Shown here: piece by piece, positions 16,113 through 24,432 of the stretch
Layout of the letters: every line of letters begins with the position of its first letter
How positions within the stretch are numbered: the stretch's first letter is position 1
NCBI GenBank assembly: GCA_004296145.1
Contig: SEBM01000001.1
Location: forward strand, 1-37,961
Reading direction: 5' to 3'
Source: Flavobacterium sp.
GTDB taxonomy: Bacteria > Bacteroidota > Bacteroidia > Flavobacteriales > Flavobacteriaceae
DNA: 37,961 nt
Position numbers and translations under genes: made by a program
The notes under the pieces: model-generated
Databases searched by the model: none
Told to the model about the DNA's origin: nothing
What the model saw: only the letters and a program-made list of their open reading frames with translations

Positions 16113-19079
16113 ATGGCTTTCAACGAACTAAATAGTGTAGAACATTACATCATCAACCAACTTTCAGGAGTCAACTTGAATACAAATAAATTTCATGAAC
16201 CAAAAGTAGGCTATGGAATTCAATGGCAGTATAAATCTGCAGCCGATTTAAATCGCTCAGTAAATGAGGTTTTGTTAGAGCAAGAATTAAAGGATGCATT
16301 AATTCGACTAAATCCAGAAATTACTGCCAAGCCTGAGCTCGCCGATGAAGTAATCTATAAACTAAGGGCCATTTTAATTTCTGTAAATCATACAGGTTTG
16401 GTAAAAGCCAATGAAGAGTTTTTTAAATGGCTAGGTGGAGATAAAACTATGCCATTTGGCGAAAATAACCGACATGTGCCCATTAGAATTTTCGACTTCG
16501 AAAACTTAAATCAAAATACCTATATCGTTACCAACCAGTTTAGAATTCATCACCGCGAAACTAAAATACCTGATATCGTACTATTTATCAATGGAATTCC
16601 AGTTGTGGTGGGTGAGGCAAAAACCCCCATACGTCCAAGCGTTAGTTGGCTAGATGGTGCTTACGAAATTCACGAGGTGTACGAAAACTCAGTTCCCCAA
16701 CTGTTTGTGCCGAACATACTATCTTTTGCAACAGAAGGTAAAGCGTTGTATTACGGGGGTATCCGCTGCCCTTTAGATTTTTGGGCACCTTGGCGCTTAG
16801 AAGATGAAGATGATGTTTTGGCTCGTAGGTTAGGATTGGGAGAAATAGGTAAAGAGATGGGTGATTTGTTACATCCAGCTCGTTTGTTAGATATTTTACA
16901 AAATTTTTCTTTGTTTACAACTAACAAAAAGAAACAACGTAGCAAGGTAATCCCTCGCTTTCAACAATACGAAGGTGCTAACAAAATTGTTGCCCGCGTA
17001 AAAGAAGGTCGTGTAAAAAAGGGTTTAATCTGGCATTTTCAAGGTTCTGGAAAGTCCTTACTGATGGTTTTTGCCGCACAAAAGTTAAGACGAGCTGCCG
17101 AATTAAAAAGTCCAACAGTTATTGTACTGGTGGATCGGACAGATTTAGATACCCAGATTTCAGGCACCTTTAATGCCTCAGACATTCCGAATGTTGAGGC
17201 AACAGAAAGTATTAAGGATTTACAAAGAATGTTGGAGCAAGATACTCGAAAAATTATCATCTCGATGATACATAAGTTTCGAGATGCCAAGCCTAATATG
17301 AATACCAGAGATAATATTATTGTGTTGGTTGATGAAGCCCACCGTACGCAAGAAGGAGATTTAGGTAGGCAAATGCGAGCTGCTCTACCGAATGCATTTT
17401 TGTTTGGATTAACGGGTACGCCCGTGAATAAAGCAGATAAAAATACTTTTTGGGCTTTTGGTTCTGATGAAGATGAAGGCGGTTATCTATCCCGTTATAC
17501 CTTTCAAGATTCTATTCGTGACGGTGCTACGCTTCCACTTCATTTTGAACCTCGTTTAATTGATGTTCATGTGGATAAGGAAACCATAGATCAGCTTTTT
17601 GCGGCGTTTAAAGAAGAGGCAGCATTAACTGATGAAGAAGCAGATGCATTGAACAAAAAATCTGCAAAGATGGCGGCGTTTCTTAAATCACCTGAAAGGG
17701 TAGCCAAAATAGTAAAGGATATTGCTACTCATTTTAAGGATAAGGTATTACCACACGGCTTTAAAGCGATGATTGTTACGCCTGATCGTTTTGCATGTAC
17801 ATTATATAAAGAAGAATTAGATAACTATTTTCCTAAAGAAGCAAGTAGAGTAGTAATCTCAACGATTCCCAATGATACTGCTGAATTTAAGGAAAAGTGG
17901 GGCATAGATAAATCACAACAAGAAAGGATAGTGGATGAGTATAATGACCCACTTTCTGATTTGCAATTTTTAATCGTTACTGCTAAACTATTAACAGGTT
18001 TTGATGCACCAATTTTGCAAACGATGTACTTAGATAAGTCGATCAAAGACCATACACTATTGCAGGCAATTTGTAGAACCAATCGTTTATTTCCTAACAA
18101 AACCTATGGTAGGATTGTAGACTATTTTGGAGTATTTGATGATGCTGCTAAAGCGTTGGAGTTTGACGAGACATCAGTTAAGCAAATTATCACAAATTTA
18201 TCTGAACTAAGGGCACAGTTGCCACAAGCAGTAAAAGATACGTTAGTACACTTTGATGGCGTAGATAGAACAAAGCAAGGCTTTGAAGGATTGGAAGATG
18301 CACAAAACGCTATTAAAACAGTCGAGAAAAAAGACGCTTTTGCTGCAGATTATAAATTCTTAAGTAAACTATGGGAATCGCTTTCTCCGGATAATATATT
18401 AGGACTATACCAAACAGATTACAAATGGTTGTCTCAAGTATATGAGTCAGTACGTCCAGCTTCAGATAATATTGGGAAGTTATTGTGGATGACCTTAGGG
18501 GCACAAACGACTAAATTGATTCATGATAATATACACGTAGGTGATATCCACAATTTGGATGAGTTTATTTTGGATGCCGATGTGATTGAGGACATTTTCA
18601 ATAACCCAGATCCTAAGAACGCTAAGAAACTAGAAAAGTTACTGGTTAACAGATTTAAGAAACATGAGGAAAATCCAAAGTTTAGAAAACTTAGTGAGCT
18701 ATTAGAAGAACTTAGAGATAGAGCAGAAAAGGGTTTGATAACTTCGATAGAATTTGTTAAAGAACTTTGTAAAATAGCCAAAGAAACTGTTCAAGCGGAA
18801 AAAGATTTAGCAGCCGCTTACCAAGAAAAATCGCCAAAGGCCGCATTAACAGAATTGTTTATAGAATTAAAAACTGAACAAACTCCTGCTGTAGTAGAAC
18901 GAATTGTAGCAGATATTGATGCTATTGTTCGGGTCGTTAGTTTTCCAGGATGGCAAAAAACCACATCGGGAGAAAGAGAGGTTCAAAAATCACTACGTCA
19001 AGCGTTACTAAAATATCAGCTTCACAAAGACCAGATTTTATTTGATAGGGCATATAGTTATATTAAGGAATATTATTAA
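16113..19079 (+). CDS. hsdR: Type I restriction-modification endonuclease/translocase subunit R
   Basis: 988 aa, a normal HsdR length. The N-terminal PD-(D/E)XK nuclease shows KIPDIVLF (Asp154) and VVVGEAK (Glu168, Lys170). The SF2 motor has Walker A QGSGKS (310-315), DEAH (407-410), FGLTGTP and a C-terminal helicase domain with LLTGFDAP and AICRTNRLFP. A helical C-terminal tail, used to dock on the M2S core, follows. It translocates DNA from unmethylated HsdS sites and cuts when blocked. It is the last gene of the operon, so the four accessory genes lie inside, not beside, the type I locus. Every key motif is intact. Confidence 0.95.
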   Translation: MAFNELNSVEHYIINQLSGVNLNTNKFHEPKVGYGIQWQYKSAADLNRSVNEVLLEQELKDALIRLNPEITAKPELADEVIYKLRAILISVNHTGLVKANEEFFKWLGGDKTMPFGENNRHVPIRIFDFENLNQNTYIVTNQFRIHHRETKIPDIVLFINGIPVVVGEAKTPIRPSVSWLDGAYEIHEVYENSVPQLFVPNILSFATEGKALYYGGIRCPLDFWAPWRLEDEDDVLARRLGLGEIGKEMGDLLHPARLLDILQNFSLFTTNKKKQRSKVIPRFQQYEGANKIVARVKEGRVKKGLIWHFQGSGKSLLMVFAAQKLRRAAELKSPTVIVLVDRTDLDTQISGTFNASDIPNVEATESIKDLQRMLEQDTRKIIISMIHKFRDAKPNMNTRDNIIVLVDEAHRTQEGDLGRQMRAALPNAFLFGLTGTPVNKADKNTFWAFGSDEDEGGYLSRYTFQDSIRDGATLPLHFEPRLIDVHVDKETIDQLFAAFKEEAALTDEEADALNKKSAKMAAFLKSPERVAKIVKDIATHFKDKVLPHGFKAMIVTPDRFACTLYKEELDNYFPKEASRVVISTIPNDTAEFKEKWGIDKSQQERIVDEYNDPLSDLQFLIVTAKLLTGFDAPILQTMYLDKSIKDHTLLQAICRTNRLFPNKTYGRIVDYFGVFDDAAKALEFDETSVKQIITNLSELRAQLPQAVKDTLVHFDGVDRTKQGFEGLEDAQNAIKTVEKKDAFAADYKFLSKLWESLSPDNILGLYQTDYKWLSQVYESVRPASDNIGKLLWMTLGAQTTKLIHDNIHVGDIHNLDEFILDADVIEDIFNNPDPKNAKKLEKLLVNRFKKHEENPKFRKLSELLEELRDRAEKGLITSIEFVKELCKIAKETVQAEKDLAAAYQEKSPKAALTELFIELKTEQTPAVVERIVADIDAIVRVVSFPGWQKTTSGEREVQKSLRQALLKYQLHKDQILFDRAYSYIKEYY

Positions 19080-19094
19080 GATACTATAAGTATC
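19080..19094 (+). terminator. Weak hairpin after hsdR
   Basis: GATACT (19080-19085) and AGTATC (19089-19094) form a perfect 6-bp stem with a 3-nt loop immediately after the hsdR stop. No T-run follows, so termination is doubtful. It is the only hairpin at the operon end that I can see. Confidence 0.25.
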
Positions 19095-19247
19095 AAGAAT
19101 ATATAATGCCTCAATAAAATGACTGATAGATTCTGCAAATTGAGACGAGACTAAGGTTTTGAGCATGCATTACTACCCCTTCGCTTTTTTGTTTTTAGGT
19201 ATAAGGTAAAAGCTTGTGCCAGAGAAGGGAATTTAGGAATTTACATT

Positions 19248-19823
19248 ATGAATAATAAAAAAGAAATGAAATCTAGTAGTACTGTAATCAAATTTATGGA
19301 ACGTAACCTAACGCCCATTTCTCTGTATGTGGGAATAATCACTTGTTGTGTAATTCTTATACCACTCCTGTGGTCGGGGGAAACGTTAGTACTTCAATTG
19401 GGCGGTATGACACTTTCCACAACAATTTTTCTTGGATTCCTAAATTATCAGCATGCGCAAGATCGGTTGTTCAAAGATTTGTTTAAGGAGTTTAATGAAC
19501 GTTATGACAAATTTAACGATCACTACCAGCGAATAGCTGATGATTATTCAGACAATGTAAATATAGAAGATATAAATACCAAGGATAAAAAACTTATAGT
19601 TGATTACCTGAATCTTTGTACAGAGGAACATTTCTGGTTCGAAAAAGGAAGGATTGAACAAAATGCCTGGAAAAGTTGGGAAGCGGGTATGGAGACTTGG
19701 GCAAGCTTGCCTGTCGTCAGAAGGGTATTTGATTATGAAGTAGCCACATGGACTTCTTCGTATTATACAGGCTTTCAGGAGTTCTTTAAGGCTTTAATTG
19801 AAAAAGCTAAGGTTGATATTTAA
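19248..19823 (+). CDS. Two-TM hypothetical membrane protein (DUF4760-like)
   Basis: 191 aa. Two hydrophobic segments lie at about 21-42 and 47-67, separated by a short turn, so the N- and C-termini should be on the same side. A soluble tail of about 120 residues, probably cytoplasmic, contains a charged helix (EFNERYDKFNDHY) and the phrase DYLNLCTEEHFWFEKGRI, which resembles DUF4760-type proteins. The function is unknown. Such small membrane proteins recur in defence islands, but nothing in the sequence proves that role. It stands alone, 168 bp after hsdR, with its own leader. That leader contains a degenerate version of the palindrome found at 19954-19976. Confidence 0.7.
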   Translation: MNNKKEMKSSSTVIKFMERNLTPISLYVGIITCCVILIPLLWSGETLVLQLGGMTLSTTIFLGFLNYQHAQDRLFKDLFKEFNERYDKFNDHYQRIADDYSDNVNIEDINTKDKKLIVDYLNLCTEEHFWFEKGRIEQNAWKSWEAGMETWASLPVVRRVFDYEVATWTSSYYTGFQEFFKALIEKAKVDI

Positions 19824-19953
19824 TTTAGCATTAGTGAAAGTTGCCTATTGTATTACACTTAACCTGTGAGACGCAAGGTGCCTAAGACTATGGTAAAGGT
19901 TGCTAACGTTTGTGGTAAATAGTTGATGAGTTGTGTTTTGATTTTTTATTTTA

Positions 19954-19976
19954 GGCACAAGCGATACGCTTGCGCC
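19954..19976. repeat. REP-like palindrome
   Basis: GGCACAAGCG (19954-19963) and CGCTTGCGCC (19967-19976) form a 10-bp hairpin with one mismatch and a 3-nt loop, followed by AGCGAGGAG. A decayed relative, GGTATAAG ... GCTTGTGCC, lies at about 19198-19220 ahead of the two-TM gene, in a similar TTTTTTGTTTTTAGG-type context. G+C is higher than in the surroundings. Such palindromes are common extragenic repeats in Bacteroidetes genomes; no RAYT-type transposase is present here. Confidence 0.5.
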
Positions 19977-19996
19977 AGCGAGGAGAAGAATGGACA

Positions 19997-20152
19997 ATGG
20001 ATTTAGAAAAAGTTTTAACTGCGTATAAAGAACTTATTGACTTTAGAACAGAAAACTTTAGATCTTATGTGCCTCGAACTCACTCGCCAGCCTTAGGATT
20101 GCTGTTACCTAGGATTGTTGAAGAAGAATTAATTGATATAATCGAGTATTAA
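19997..20152 (+). CDS. 51-aa small protein coupled to the HNH gene
   Basis: The ORF starts at ATG 19997 (MDLEKVLTAY) and ends in TAA at 20150-20152. The last A is also the first base of the ATG of the HNH gene (TAATG), a translational-coupling arrangement that argues for a real gene. A purine-rich AGGAGAAG lies 9-16 bp upstream. The peptide is acidic and probably helical (residues 1-20 and 39-51) with no Cys or membrane segment. It could be a partner or antidote of the nuclease, or only a leader ORF that sets its expression. I do not recognise it. Confidence 0.5.
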   Translation: MDLEKVLTAYKELIDFRTENFRSYVPRTHSPALGLLLPRIVEEELIDIIEY

Positions 20153-21114
20153 TGCGCTCTCCAACGCTCCAAAAATATATTAATGCCTTTACTCGCCTTA
20201 AGCGAGGAGGGACGGTATATGGTTTAGCCCCACATAAACCTGTATTGCTCATCAGCTTAATAGAACTGATAGAAAAAGGATTGGTAACAGAAAACAAAAT
20301 CTTTGTAAATGCCGACCTTGTTGGCACCTTTAAAGAAAACTGGCAACTGTTAGTGCCCACCTTACATCAGCCAGATTTTACCCAGCCATTTTACTATTTA
20401 CAGAATGAAAAAATAGCAGATACGGCTTACTGGTTTTTACAGCCAAATACAGGTTGCCAAATCGATGCGCACATTAAATCTGTAAATACATTGCAGGCTG
20501 TTTGCGCCTATGGTTATTTTGCAACAGAACTTTACCTCTTGCTTGCCGCTGCACAACAAAGAAGCGTTTTATTGCAAATCTTGTTACAGACTTATTTCCC
20601 GGCGCAAAAAGCAGTTTTTTTACAAGCTAAAAACAGGGGAGAAGGTTATCTGCATGAGCAAGTAAACTACATATTAAACGAACCCGAAGTAAAATACAAA
20701 CACATAACTACCCATACCGAGGAAGATGTTTTTGTACGTAATGGCCTCTTTAAAAAGCTGGTGCCTAAAATTTACCATAACCAATGTAGTTTTACTGGTA
20801 TGGCCATTAGCAGTACCTTTAACTATAATTTTATAGATGCCTGCCACATTGTGCCCTTTAGCTTAACGCATGATGATAAGGTAACCAATGGCATAGCCTT
20901 ATGCCCCAACTTACACAGGGCATTTGACAGAGGTTTGGTAAGTATTGACACTGATTATCGAATACTAGTTTCAAAACATTTAACTGAAGATGAAAAACAT
21001 CCTTATGGCTTAAGACAGCTAGTCGGTAAAAAGATGCTGTTGCCACAACAAAAAATTCACTACCCTGAAATGGAAGCATTAAATTGGCACAGGGAAGAAA
21101 TATTTAAAAAATAG
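20152..21114 (+). CDS. HNH endonuclease (predicted restriction endonuclease, COG3440-like)
   Basis: 320 aa. The N-terminus has PHKPVLLISLIELIEKG (27-43), a motif shared by a family of predicted restriction HNH enzymes. The C-terminus has CSFTGMA (212-218), DACHIVPFS (229-237), NGIALCPNLHRAFDRG (246-261). His232, Asn246 and His255 fit the HNH triad. It probably cuts phage or modified DNA; relatives include type IV-like and phosphorothioate-sensing nucleases, but the trigger is not visible. It is coupled to the 51-aa ORF upstream. Its base composition is somewhat less AT-rich than the type I operon. It converges with the TIM-barrel gene, leaving only 17 bp between stops, with no terminator evident. 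Confidence 0.85.
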   Translation: MRSPTLQKYINAFTRLKRGGTVYGLAPHKPVLLISLIELIEKGLVTENKIFVNADLVGTFKENWQLLVPTLHQPDFTQPFYYLQNEKIADTAYWFLQPNTGCQIDAHIKSVNTLQAVCAYGYFATELYLLLAAAQQRSVLLQILLQTYFPAQKAVFLQAKNRGEGYLHEQVNYILNEPEVKYKHITTHTEEDVFVRNGLFKKLVPKIYHNQCSFTGMAISSTFNYNFIDACHIVPFSLTHDDKVTNGIALCPNLHRAFDRGLVSIDTDYRILVSKHLTEDEKHPYGLRQLVGKKMLLPQQKIHYPEMEALNWHREEIFKK

Positions 21115-21131
21115 CCTATTTAACAGTATCT

Positions 21132-21908
21132 CTAAATATTAACTAACCTATTGAGTTCTGAAACTTTATTATAGAAATAAACAGATGAGTCCTTTAATGG
21201 AGATATCATTTTTAGTAAAAGTTTTGGTTCAAATATCATTTTTACTTTTTCTATTTCTGATTCTAGTTGATAGTCTTTTAAAGGAGATTCTAGAACTATA
21301 GGAGTTATGTTCGGGATTTGGCAAACTAATGAACTATAAGCGAGTATAGAATCAAACGTAATTGAGTGGTGTGCACTATCTGAATTTACCTCACTCATAT
21401 GCACCTGAACTAGCCTCTCCTTGAAAAGTTCAATCATTCTTGCTCCTTCATTAAGCGTAGGGTCTACTTGTTTTGCATGTGCAATATCGAAACAAAAGCT
21501 TGCATCAGGTAATTTTTGAAACAACGTTTCCATATCCTTAGAGGTACGACCAATATGCTTACGTTTATCCATGTTTTCTAGGCATAAATATTTACCTAGA
21601 CGTTGCCATAATATAAAGTCTGTAATAATATCTGGGTGTACTACGATGTGCATACCTCTACGTGCAACACGCTCTAAATGACTAACGAACTGCACCTCAG
21701 AAAAGCTACCTAACTTACTAGGTGCATGGAATGATTTATATTTATATTTTGATAAATCAAGATCATCTAATACCTTCAATAAAGGTAAAAATTCGTCTTC
21801 ACGAAGCGCACTTAATTCTATTACGTTGGCACTTGTTTTTTTTAATAAATCCAAGGCCAATCTGAAATTACCTTTGGCAATACTGCCTGTAGAAAATCCT
21901 ATATTCAT
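21132..21908 (-). CDS. Endonuclease IV-like TIM-barrel metalloenzyme
   Basis: 258 aa of the AP-endonuclease-2 / xylose-isomerase-like TIM-barrel fold. The zinc ligands of endonuclease IV have candidates in the same order: His61 (FHAPSK), His91 (VVHPD), Glu111 (LENMD), Asp141 and His144 (FDIAHA, the D-x-x-H pair), His170 (VHMSE), Asp177 and His180 (DSAHHS) and Glu207 (LESPL). Members of this fold are AP endonucleases or sugar isomerases, so a DNA or nucleotide substrate is possible but not proven. The ATG follows the stop of the nucleotidyltransferase gene with no gap, so the two form a module. The C-terminal 50 residues extend past the barrel. The fold call is firm, the nuclease call tentative. 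Confidence 0.75.
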   Translation of the reverse strand: MNIGFSTGSIAKGNFRLALDLLKKTSANVIELSALREDEFLPLLKVLDDLDLSKYKYKSFHAPSKLGSFSEVQFVSHLERVARRGMHIVVHPDIITDFILWQRLGKYLCLENMDKRKHIGRTSKDMETLFQKLPDASFCFDIAHAKQVDPTLNEGARMIELFKERLVQVHMSEVNSDSAHHSITFDSILAYSSLVCQIPNITPIVLESPLKDYQLESEIEKVKMIFEPKLLLKMISPLKDSSVYFYNKVSELNRLVNI

Positions 21909-22964
21909 CTAAAAAAGTACATATTTTTGAGTAAATGCTTTTAATTCTTTATCGTCTTCAAATAGGTTATTCATAGCTTCTTGAAACTCATTTGCTATTT
22001 TACGAGCTGCTAAAAACTCCACATCATCGTATGCTGTATTTGTTGTTAAGCTTGCCAGATGTTCCCTTTTATTATCATCATTAATTATGCCTAAAAAAGC
22101 ATCATAGCGATCGATTATCTGTAACAACAACTCGTCTACATCCCGATTACTCATTACCTTTATTAGAATTTCTAGAGGACTAAGTCTAATTACTTCAAGA
22201 AGATGATCGCGTACTGGATCCTTCCCTTGTTTATCATTTAGATAACAACTGAAACACATCAGCAGTCCCTTAACGTAGATTAATTTACGCGAAAGGCGTA
22301 GCTTGATATTTCGTAATCCCCATTTTCCTTCAGGCTGCCCTTTTTGTTTATAAGCAAAATCAACACATATTGTTCTCCAAAATCTGATAATGTCATTTAA
22401 AAGAAATCGAGGTACAGTTGAAGTTTTATCAATATTGCACACCAGTGAAGAATCATGGCTAACATATTCTTCAATTATTTGACGAACTACTCTCTCAAAC
22501 GCTGTGCCTGTGTCATCTTCTTCATCATTTATTAACATCTTTTCGGCTTCAAGTAAAAGAAGTACCCGCCTTGAAATATTGTGATTGGTGTCGTCTTGGC
22601 CACCTATATAGTGTACCAGTTCGTGACTAAAGGTAATATTGCCAAACATACCACTTGTTCCAGGTTCTTCTAACTTTGCTACTGTTAAGGCGGTTTTAAT
22701 AGTGTCCGCTACTCTGTAATGTGGTCCAGCTTGTCCATCTATTAATAAGGTCCAATCAACATCACTTTTAGAAGTGCATTCATTTCTGGCTATGGAACCA
22801 AACACAACCATATCAATATCTGATGTAGTCAAAGGCCTGTAAAGCTCAAGACTCTCAATTATCTTACCCCTAATGTTTTTTGTGTGTTCAATAGCCGCAA
22901 AAATATTCTCCCATTTTTTATTATGGGCCTCTTTGAAATCAACTATGATACTTGTTTGAGACAT
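21909..22964 (-). CDS. Pol-beta-type nucleotidyltransferase
   Basis: 351 aa. The catalytic signature VFGSIARNECTSKSDVDW (54-71) holds Gly56-Ser57 and the metal-binding Asp68 and Asp70 of pol-beta-superfamily nucleotidyltransferases. IGGQDDTNHNISRRVLLLLE and, in the second half, PRFLLNDIIRFWRT with a nearby KWGLRNIKLRLSRK define a distinct subfamily whose substrate I do not know. Candidate activities are nucleotidylation of a protein or tRNA, or synthesis of a small signal nucleotide. It is the first gene of a two-gene minus-strand unit, the partner being the TIM-barrel enzyme. The module sits between two large defence systems, so a toxin-like or signalling defence role is plausible. Confidence 0.8.
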   Translation of the reverse strand: MSQTSIIVDFKEAHNKKWENIFAAIEHTKNIRGKIIESLELYRPLTTSDIDMVVFGSIARNECTSKSDVDWTLLIDGQAGPHYRVADTIKTALTVAKLEEPGTSGMFGNITFSHELVHYIGGQDDTNHNISRRVLLLLEAEKMLINDEEDDTGTAFERVVRQIIEEYVSHDSSLVCNIDKTSTVPRFLLNDIIRFWRTICVDFAYKQKGQPEGKWGLRNIKLRLSRKLIYVKGLLMCFSCYLNDKQGKDPVRDHLLEVIRLSPLEILIKVMSNRDVDELLLQIIDRYDAFLGIINDDNKREHLASLTTNTAYDDVEFLAARKIANEFQEAMNNLFEDDKELKAFTQKYVLF

Positions 22965-23028
22965 ATTTACTAAAGAACATGCTAAAGTACTAATAATTAT
23001 AGTTAAGTTCTATTTAAAGCAGCGCAAG

Positions 23029-23226
23029 TTATTCACAGATTGTCTTTCCTTTTTCAATTCGTTGTTTTCTATCAAAACTAGGATGCCTTAATGGAGCTTG
23101 TTCATTTTTATAATGCTTAGGGTTAACTATAGTTTTAAAGAAAGACAGTTTCAAATTGATTTGAAGCCACTGCCCTTTGGTTTTGTATAATGAGAAACCG
23201 CAGATAGTTTTGATAGAGGCTAACAA
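23029..23226 (-). CDS. Doubtful 65-aa ORF
   Basis: An open frame of 65 codons whose only possible start is TTG at 23226; no internal ATG exists. The predicted product is basic (PKHYKNEQAPLRHPSFDRKQ near the C-terminus) and matches nothing I recognise. It occupies most of the 340-bp gap between the methyltransferase gene and the nucleotidyltransferase gene. It may be a remnant or an extragenic repeat and not a gene. Apart from it, I see no terminator or clear promoter in 22965-23304. Confidence 0.25.
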   Translation of the reverse strand: MLASIKTICGFSLYKTKGQWLQINLKLSFFKTIVNPKHYKNEQAPLRHPSFDRKQRIEKGKTICE

Positions 23227-23304
23227 CGGAAGTTTGCTGGTGATGAAAGATGAAACTCAAACCAAACAATCTTAGGTAGTAACGCACTAAAAATCCTGAG
23301 TTAT

Positions 23305-24432
23305 TTATATGATTTTATTTGATAATAAAAATTCTTTTACTGCTTCTGCTACTGCTTTTGCTAGCGGAACAGGAACCCCATTTCCAATCATTTTAAATTT
23401 CTTACTTAATGAAACTTCACTAGGAAGAATATATTCATCGGGCACCCCTTGTATTCTTAATGCTTCTCTTGCAGATAAACGTCTGTGCAAATATGGGTGC
23501 AAATGAACTTCATTGTTGCCATAACAAGCTGTAGGGCTGTATTTGAAACGGTGAAGTCGTTTAAATGAAGGCCTATTTGTTTCGCCTTCATTTATAGTTT
23601 TCAATTCGTTTATTGGTTTATATAAAGTAAATATTTCGTTTGCGTTTGGAATTAAGTCCACCTCGTTATTTGATACCAAACAGCTCTCAACACACAATTC
23701 AAATGGAACATCTTCAGGTTTTTTTAATGATTTTCCAAACGAAACTTGCTTACCCCAATTATATTTTATTGCAGCATTGTGGTATTTTTCGTTTACAGGA
23801 AACGGAAACCATTTGCCAAACGGTGTTTGTTCAATATTTTTTTTGCTAATGCAACCTTTTCGTATACCAATAAAAAACACACGTTCTCTATGTTGTGGCA
23901 CCCCATAATTCAATGAATTTAGTTTTTCGTGGTCAACGTAATACTCTTTTTCAACTCGCTTCAAAAGCGTTTGTAAGTACTCTTTGCTTTCTTTTCGCTT
24001 TGTCAAACCGGTTACATTTTCCATAACGAAAAACGTTGGTTTCAATTCTAAAATTTTGTCAAAGTAAACAACTGTAAGTTTTCCTCTTTCACCGTCAAAG
24101 CCTTTTAACGAACCGTTCATACTAAAATCCTGACAAGGCGGACCGCCAATTATTCCAAAATGTTCAGGTTTTCCATTTGGAAAGGCTTCTGAGATAATTT
24201 CTTTTGATTTTATTTCATTAATGGATTTTGTATTGAAAATTTCTGCTTTAACTCCGTTGCCTCTTGATTTTCGCCAAGACGTCATACCAGCAGCGTGAAG
24301 TTGGGCGAAAATTTTATCAAATTCATTTGTCCAAATAGTTTCAAAACCTGCTTGTTCAAAACCCATATCTAAAAAGCCACCACCGGAGTAGAAGGAAAGA
24401 ATTGGAATTTTATGTTCATGGTGGTTATTCAT
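23305..24432 (-). CDS. druM: C5 cytosine DNA methyltransferase (DruM-like)
   Basis: 375 aa with the full set of C5-methyltransferase motifs in order: motif I FYSGGGFLDMGFEQAGF (14-30), motif IV GGPPCQDFS with catalytic Cys100 (96-104), motif VI MENV, motif VIII QHRERVFFIG, the target-recognition stretch, and motif X GNGVPVPLAKAV near the C-terminus. It should make 5-methylcytosine, probably marking self DNA. It is the last gene of the minus-strand run, and its start overlaps the upstream nuclease gene by 8 bp. With the DruE-like helicase this points to Druantia type II, which carries a cytosine methylase (DruM). The enzyme call is firm; the Druantia label depends on its neighbours. Confidence 0.9.
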   Translation of the reverse strand: MNNHHEHKIPILSFYSGGGFLDMGFEQAGFETIWTNEFDKIFAQLHAAGMTSWRKSRGNGVKAEIFNTKSINEIKSKEIISEAFPNGKPEHFGIIGGPPCQDFSMNGSLKGFDGERGKLTVVYFDKILELKPTFFVMENVTGLTKRKESKEYLQTLLKRVEKEYYVDHEKLNSLNYGVPQHRERVFFIGIRKGCISKKNIEQTPFGKWFPFPVNEKYHNAAIKYNWGKQVSFGKSLKKPEDVPFELCVESCLVSNNEVDLIPNANEIFTLYKPINELKTINEGETNRPSFKRLHRFKYSPTACYGNNEVHLHPYLHRRLSAREALRIQGVPDEYILPSEVSLSKKFKMIGNGVPVPLAKAVAEAVKEFLLSNKII

